Assembly: GCA_031267175.1 (NCBI GenBank)
Contig: JAIRZP010000116.1
Coordinates: 1-17,858, forward strand
Source of the DNA: Coriobacteriales bacterium
GTDB lineage: Bacteria; Actinomycetota; Coriobacteriia; Coriobacteriales; UBA8131
Direction: 5' to 3'
DNA: 17,858 nucleotides
This document shows, piece after piece, positions 14,901-17,858 of this stretch. Both the position numbers and the translations under genes were made by a program. The notes below the pieces were generated by a model. The model had not been told where the DNA came from, did not search any database, and saw nothing but the letters and a program-made list of their open reading frames with translations. The stretch's first letter is position 1. Every line of letters begins with the position of its first letter.

Positions 14901-15582
14901 GAATACAGAGCATGTAGTCCTGGGCCACGCTGTCGGCCTGCAGGAGGTAGTGGATGTCGTTGGTGGCAACGGTCTTAAGGCCGCACTCCTGTGCGAGGTT
15001 GTTGAGCAGATGGTTGAGTTCGGTCTGGGTCATGCCGCTGTCCGAGACCGTGAGACCCTGGTTTTGGAGTTCTATGTAGAAGTCTCCCGGGGCAAAGGCC
15101 GAGGCAAGGTCCTCCGTCCACTGGCGGGCGTCCTCGGCTCTGTTGGCAATGAGCATCTGGGGAATGATGCCCACGAGACAGGCACTCGTGCCGATAAGGC
15201 CCTCGCCGTAGCGTTTGAGCAGGGAGAGCGTGACGCGAGGCTTGTAATAGAAGTTCTCCACGGCCGCCTCGGAGCAGATCTTGAGCAGGTTCTGGTAGCC
15301 GCCCAGGTCTTTGGCGAGCAGCAGCAGGTGGTAGAGCTCGGGCTTGTGATCGCGGCTGAGCCCTTCGTCGGGCGTAAAGTATACCTCGCAGCCGATGATG
15401 GGCTTGACGCCCTCCTTCTTGCACGCGTCCACAAAGGCTGGCACGCCGAGCATATAGCCGTGGTCGGTGATTGCGATGGAGTCCATGCCAAAGTCGCGGG
15501 CCTGACGGGCCATGGCAGGCAGTCTGGTCTGCCCGTCGAGGAGGGAGTATTCCGTGTGGTTGTGTAGATGAACGAAAGCCAT
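11950..15582 (-). CDS. dnaE: DNA polymerase III alpha subunit, DnaE type
   Basis: This is the replicative polymerase catalytic subunit. From the ATG at 15582 it has 1210 residues. The N-terminal PHP domain starts HLHNHTEYSLLDG (5-17) and has AITDHG (37-42). The palm contains GPGRGS (358-363) and the catalytic PDIDIDF (399-405; Asp 400, 402, 404). A helix-hairpin-helix region GVGEQAAREI lies near 850, and an OB-fold (ITLAGMIASV) near 1050-1130. There is no embedded 3'-5' exonuclease, so it is DnaE rather than PolC. An acidic low-complexity stretch (about 1001-1044) precedes the OB-fold. I rejected the upstream start at 15621 because the PHP domain begins directly after this ATG. There is no Shine-Dalgarno sequence; an extended -10 box ends 6 nt before the ATG, suggesting leaderless expression. 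Confidence 0.98.
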   Translation of the reverse strand: MAFVHLHNHTEYSLLDGQTRLPAMARQARDFGMDSIAITDHGYMLGVPAFVDACKKEGVKPIIGCEVYFTPDEGLSRDHKPELYHLLLLAKDLGGYQNLLKICSEAAVENFYYKPRVTLSLLKRYGEGLIGTSACLVGIIPQMLIANRAEDARQWTEDLASAFAPGDFYIELQNQGLTVSDSGMTQTELNHLLNNLAQECGLKTVATNDIHYLLQADSVAQDYMLCIQTGSRVSEEGRLRFDCDQFYMKSEAEMRAALGEFSDACDNTVEIAAKCKVELPDDYVLPQIPLPEGETNDSLLAKRALAGLEVRYGSPLPAEVQERYEYEYEIICSQGFPSYFLVVSEFVDWARANGVGVGPGRGSAAGSIVSYALGITDLDPLSNGLMFERFLSPERVEMPDIDIDFDEDGRFRVIEHLRELYGFDKVAHVITYSKMKAKAAVGDAARILDKPISLGQRISKTIQGGPAADLRANLGETRDIKLAPQKSADLLDLINSNDEAKQVVETALMLEGSIRGEGVHPSAVIICRDPIEEHVPVKKDTKGEVIITQYDGEYNAKLGLLKMDFLGLRTLNVLMRARDYVKKSCGTEVDIDAIPLDDPLVFGLLQRGETAGVFQVESPGMTTLLRRMKPDRYSDIVATIALFRPGPLNSGMVNDFVDRKSGKKSVKYYDNRLAPILQETYGAIVYQEQVMQISMTMSGFTAGESDIVRKAVAKKIHAMMSEERAWKDGTTESMKAHWLNGAERNGYTRQVAQQIWEDVEKFAEYAFNKSHSAAYAVLVMQTAWFKAHYPVEFMAAVLSSNLGRNDALTHYITICRKEGIEVLPPDVNSSGLEFTALGSSIRFGLAGIRGVGEQAAREIIRERESKGPFTSLHDFVFRVPNSIVSKRAVDALIKSGALDSTGYTRRHMLRILDVDKIVEIAATRRKAKAEGQVSMFDLLGDDAEDAGFTEAVEPPDGVEWDRREKLAFEKEILKMYVSDHPLNPYADSLKVAADYTLGDLLADAQADSEDAGTQALGDGLGEAMGEALSLSEDLSADGEGSVSRRRVPQDRPITLAGMIASVSPLVTKKGERMARFLLEDLEDSMEMILFPRPYETYKEVLVEDAVVQVTGFYESSDRGAQVKVNAIKEIRLSENARREPQTLELRFKANVFNQTFSDELTRLLESHAGIDPVTLILERESAPPLKAPLPYTVDGQNGRFKAKILQLSGV

Positions 15583-15588
15583 GCTCTG

Positions 15589-15594
15589 ATGATA
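15589..15594 (-). promoter_or_regulatory. -10 element of dnaE placed for a leaderless transcript
   Basis: On the minus strand TATCAT is preceded by TGG, giving an extended -10 (TGnTATCAT), and followed by six bases before the dnaE ATG. The spacing equals that at rarA. No -35 box or Shine-Dalgarno sequence is evident. Confidence 0.5.
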
Positions 15595-15674
15595 CCAGAG
15601 TCTCCAGCGCGGAAGCGGCACGCGCGACGCTTAATTGAACTTGCCTGTCTTGCGGAAGCCGTTTCCAGCTCAGC

Positions 15675-15748
15675 GGGGCAGGGCTTGCGTCCTGCCCCCC
15701 TTGAGCCTGTTGCTGCTTCTTTCGTTAACGTCTTGACTTCAGACCTCC
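15675..15748. repeat. Repeat tract A (hairpin plus shared 3' end), paired with tract B at the window end
   Basis: An 8-bp hairpin GGGGCAGG/CCTGCCCC (15675-15682 and 15691-15698) is followed by CTTGA, TTGCTG, CTTCTTTCG, GTTAAC and finally TCAGACCTCC. The same ordered blocks occur at 17733-17858, where an additional large hairpin interrupts them. No gene lies between dnaE and 15749, so this tract fills that gap. Confidence 0.6.
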
Positions 15749-16534
15749 TCAGCCCTTAGAGTGAGATGAGGCGGTCTCCACCGTCGGGGCGGTTGGCAAT
15801 CCGCCCGCGACCTGTTCCACCCAATTGTGGGTGCCGGGCGGGACGATTACCATCGCGCGGGGCACGGGGCGATTGCCATCGCCCCCTACGGAAAACGGGG
15901 ACAGGGGCCCTGTAGGGGACGGCGTCCTCGACGTCCCGCTCATCTCGTTTTCGGGTCCTCTACCTGGCTCCTTCCTGGAGAAGGGTGAGAAGCGCCTCCG
16001 GCACAGCAGCAGAGCCACCAAGGATATGACAGGAGCATCGTAGATGCCGGCAAGGCTTGAGGCTGCGAGTGCATCGGGGAAGTCATGGCTGTAGGCTATG
16101 ATGACGGTGTCTGAGGTAGTCCAGCCCTCTCCTACTATGGCCTGCATGGTGTCAAATCGGTTGCCGTTTTCCTTTCCTCCGTCGAGGCGGGGCCAGGGGA
16201 GTTTGGGTGGAAGGTCACCGCCGCTGCCACCGCTCACAGAGACCGTCACGGTGTAGACCTTGATGCTGCCGTCCTCAGCTTTCATCGTATAGGCAACAGG
16301 TCTGGTGAAGTCCTGGGAGCCCTCAGGGCTGATGGACTCGCCGGTGTAGACGATGGTCGGAGTGAGGCCGGTGACATCTGTGCCAGAGGGGAGGGTGAGG
16401 CTGATGTCTGTGCCGCTTACCTTCCCGCCGCCACAGGCGGCAGAAATCTCATTACAGAATATGCTTTTTGACTCTGCGTTCAGCGCTAACCACATAGTGC
16501 CAGTTAGCTTAGACTGACTTTTGTGGTTTGTCAA
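15749..16534 (-). pseudogene. Remnant of a CWB2-type surface protein fused to palindromic repeat DNA
   Basis: The 261-residue frame has three parts. Residues about 40-101 resemble the DUF5018-like repeat of bacterial surface proteins (SLTLPSGTDVTGLTPTI, then YTMKAEDGSIKVYTVTVSV). Residues about 120-170 match the first half of a cell-wall-binding repeat 2 (PF04122), with RFDTMQAIVGEGW and HDFPDALAASSLAG followed by DAPVI. Family members continue with a leucine-threonine stretch and further repeats; here the sequence breaks off near 16024. Residues 171-261 are a translation of the hairpin cluster below and have no family character. There is no signal peptide, and the nominal TTG start lies within a TTGACA box. 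CWB2 proteins usually carry about three repeats. I read it as a fragment missing both ends; expression as a short cytoplasmic protein cannot be excluded. Confidence 0.7.
15787..15937. repeat. Cluster of at least seven short hairpins/palindromes
   Basis: The stems are: GGGCGG/CCGCCC (15787-15806); CCGCCCG/CGGGCGG (15801-15841) enclosing CACCCA/TGGGTG (15818-15833); CGAT/ATCG (15844-15855); GGGGCGAT/ATCGCCCC (15866-15885); CCCCTAC/GTAGGGG (15883-15918) enclosing ACAGGG/CCCTGT (15901-15913); and GGGACG/CGTCCC (15916-15937). The units share a GTAGGGGCGA/GGGGACG theme, suggesting a decayed family of mobile palindromic elements. Confidence 0.75.
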
Positions 16535-16564
16535 GGGGTGATTTTTTCTGAAGGGGTATTTTTT
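16533..16564 (+). repeat. Short tandem repeat, period 18
   Basis: AAGGGGTGATTTTTT (16533-16547) is followed after three bases by AAGGGGTATTTTTT (16551-16564). It lies immediately upstream of the CWB2 remnant on the minus strand. Next to it a minus-strand TTGACA (16534-16529) is followed 17 bp later by TAAGCT, a weak promoter candidate for the remnant. Confidence 0.6.
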
Positions 16565-16661
16565 GAGAGTGCAGGGTCAAAAGGGACTGGAAGTTTTAGT
16601 TCGGCTACTGTTGCTTACTTCGCCAGAGTAACAATTGATTAACATAAATACTAGAGTGTTG

Positions 16662-16691
16662 TTGATGAAGTGCTAGCACTGCTACTATATA
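16662..16691 (+). promoter_or_regulatory. Candidate promoter of the rpn gene with a palindrome in the spacer
   Basis: TTGATG (16662-16667), an 18-bp spacer and TATATA (16686-16691) form a plausible sigma-70 promoter in a locally AT-rich stretch. The spacer holds the perfect 12-bp dyad AGTGCTAGCACT (16669-16680), well placed for a repressor. The leader to the ATG would be about 75 nt. Confidence 0.4.
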
Positions 16692-16773
16692 CAACAATGC
16701 ACATGTGTTCTATTGCAAAATACTACTGTACCACCTGTCCTGTCCCCCTCACCTGTAGAAACCGGAGGCCCTT

Positions 16774-17673
16774 ATGCCAAGACAGCACCTTCCCACCAAC
16801 GACCTTCTCTTCAAACGAAGCCTCGCTAATGCCAAACATCCCGACGTCACCGCAGGGTTCATACACGACCTGCTCGGGTTGGACGTGTCAGAGGTGCATA
16901 TAGAGAACCCCTATGATATACAGGTGTTCAGGGACTCTCTTGGTAAAGGAGGCTTAAGACCTACGATAGTAGATGTCCGTGTCAGGCTCAAAGACAGAAG
17001 CCAGGTCATAGCAGAGATGCAGGTTGAGAGGCAGAGCATGTATCTGGAGCGTGGGCTTTACTATCCGTGTAGTCGCTATATTGAAGACTACGGCAATCCA
17101 GGACTCGATACCACGGAATCCAAGTACGGCTCTTTGAACCCTATCTACAGTATTCATATACTTGACTTCCTGCAGTTCGACGGTGACTCTGACCCGTTGC
17201 GGAACTTCACCCTTTATGATACCCTGCATAAAGAGTTCTACGGCAACAGAGTTATCTCAGATACTGTTGGTGGCCTGTTCAACCTGACCTTTCTTGAACT
17301 TGGAAAGGACAGGCAGAGTGTACCGGAGCATGTCCGTTACTGGATGGATTTCTTTAAGGGAAGGCCCTTACCTGAGAGTGCCCCTGGCTACCTGAAGACA
17401 GCATTTGAACTCTCTGAAGAACACAACCTTAGCCGCGAGGAGGCACAGATGATAAGTGATGAGGAAAGGGCTGAACAGGACCGGATAGGACAGTTAGAGT
17501 ATGCGAGGGGTGAGGGACTTCAGGAGGGACGGCGGGAAGGACAACGGGAAACTGCCCTGTCCAATGCCCAGAAGGCTCTTTCTGCGGGCCTTGCGGTAGA
17601 ACTCGTCCAACAGATCACCGGCCTCGACCTCAACACCATCCATCGGCTCAAGGCTGCAGGATTCAGTAACTAA
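16774..17673 (+). CDS. Rpn family recombination-promoting nuclease / PD-(D/E)XK nuclease family transposase
   Basis: The 299-residue protein starts at an ATG with GGAGG 5 nt upstream. The N-terminal half looks like a PD-(D/E)XK nuclease of the PF12784/Rpn group. NDLLFKRSLAN (9-19) is the typical opening, Asp67 in IVDVRVRLKD and Glu81-x-Gln83 in IAEMQVER form the expected D...ExQ active site, and GLYYPCSRY (94-102) follows. The C-terminal half is charged and has the tandem EGRREGQRE-type motif (251-259) common in these proteins, followed by a short helical end. Rpn proteins in E. coli promote RecA-independent recombination and some act in phage defence; many genomes carry several copies. It sits alone, next to a broken surface-protein gene and between repeat tracts, and ends in strong hairpins. 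Family confident, role inferred. Confidence 0.9.
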   Translation: MPRQHLPTNDLLFKRSLANAKHPDVTAGFIHDLLGLDVSEVHIENPYDIQVFRDSLGKGGLRPTIVDVRVRLKDRSQVIAEMQVERQSMYLERGLYYPCSRYIEDYGNPGLDTTESKYGSLNPIYSIHILDFLQFDGDSDPLRNFTLYDTLHKEFYGNRVISDTVGGLFNLTFLELGKDRQSVPEHVRYWMDFFKGRPLPESAPGYLKTAFELSEEHNLSREEAQMISDEERAEQDRIGQLEYARGEGLQEGRREGQRETALSNAQKALSAGLAVELVQQITGLDLNTIHRLKAAGFSN

Positions 17674-17721
17674 CATTCTGCAATCATAAGGTTAGGCTGA
17701 ACTCAGAACGGTCAGGGGGAA

Positions 17722-17739
17722 GCAGGACACACGTCCTGC
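17722..17739 (+). repeat. Hairpin downstream of the rpn gene
   Basis: GCAGGAC (17722-17728) and GTCCTGC (17733-17739) are separated by ACAC. The stem can extend with GGGG/CCCC beyond a two-base AA bulge. It lies 48 nt after the rpn stop codon and echoes the hairpin at 15675-15698. Confidence 0.7.
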
Positions 17740-17752
17740 CCCCTTGAACACA

Positions 17753-17792
17753 GGCTCCCCGGCACAGGACCTATGTCCTGTGCCGGGGAGCC
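17753..17792 (+). terminator. Perfect 18-bp inverted repeat, likely terminator of the rpn gene
   Basis: The arms at 17753-17770 and 17775-17792 are perfectly complementary over 18 bp, with a four-base CTAT loop. TTGCTGTTGTTCTT follows, which is T-rich but not a pure T run. It could be an intrinsic terminator or, because tract A lacks it, an inserted palindromic element. Confidence 0.6.
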
Positions 17793-17858
17793 TTGCTGTT
17801 GTTCTTATCGGGTTGGCACTTCTTTCTTCTTGCGTTGACTCCTTGGCCTCAGACCTCC

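Larger units (their letters stand above)
17715..17858. repeat. Repeat tract B, related to tract A, reaching the window end
   Basis: The blocks shared with 15675-15748, in the same order and orientation, are CGTCCTGCCCCC, TTGA, TTGCTG, CTTCTTTC, GTTGAC against GTTAAC, and TCAGACCTCC at the very end of the window. Tract B holds the 17753-17792 hairpin and extra spacing that tract A lacks. The element may continue beyond the window. Confidence 0.6.

Noticed and set aside
12082..15567. 1161-residue plus-strand reading frame antisense to dnaE
   Set aside because: It is a shadow of dnaE: GC-rich codon bias on the opposite strand keeps it open. It shows no domains, and the minus-strand protein has all DnaE catalytic motifs.
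15787..15937. CRISPR array
   Set aside because: The units are palindromic and of unequal sequence, with no regular spacers, no constant repeat and no cas gene nearby.
16669..16680. CIRCE/HrcA operator
   Set aside because: The half-site is similar, but CIRCE needs a 9-bp gap between its arms and here the arms are contiguous. There is no chaperone gene beside it.

Overview
The window reads as GC-rich chromosomal DNA from an actinobacterium. The best guess is the class Coriobacteriia (gut Eggerthella/Adlercreutzia-type relatives), inferred from three things: the gene families present (ECF sigma plus secreted beta-propeller, CWB2 surface protein, PPDK, a stand-alone DnaE, an Rpn nuclease), GTG and TTG starts, and promoters that suggest leaderless mRNAs. 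This is an inference, not an identification.

Layout, left to right. Positions 1-369 hold no convincing gene but include a 15-base C run. Minus-strand genes then follow, in transcription order: ppdK (8116-5372), an ECF sigma factor (5160-4591), a membrane-anchored beta-propeller protein (4586-2139), a structured RNA that fits 6S RNA (2033-1868) and rarA (1821-370). Divergent from ppdK, on the plus strand, is a three-gene ABC-2 exporter operon (8348-11849: ATPase, permease, permease). It converges on dnaE (15582-11950, minus). Between the two lies a GC-rich foldback built from three copies of a 13-base motif that also occurs downstream of ppdK and of the beta-propeller gene.

The right end (about 15.6-17.86 kb) looks like accessory DNA. 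A minus-strand reading frame carries a DUF5018-like domain and the start of one CWB2 cell-wall-binding repeat. It breaks off near 16024 into a cluster of at least seven short hairpins that has no protein family character. Next comes an AT-richer stretch with a palindrome-bearing promoter, then an Rpn-family PD-(D/E)XK nuclease/putative transposase (16774-17673, plus) and two strong hairpins. Related repeat tracts (about 15675-15748 and 17715-17858) flank this segment and both end in the same ten bases.

How the genes work together. The sigma and beta-propeller genes are separated by 4 nt and preceded by an ECF-type promoter (TGTAAC-N16-CGTA). I read them as a signalling pair: the beta-propeller protein has a cytoplasmic N-terminus, one membrane helix and a large extracellular sensor-like domain, and so could be an unrecognised type of anti-sigma factor. 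The 6S RNA lies just upstream of rarA on the same strand and has its own sigma-70-type promoter whose predicted start coincides with the 5' base of the closing stem. rarA and dnaE, both replication genes, each have a -10-like hexamer exactly 6 nt before the ATG and no ribosome binding site.
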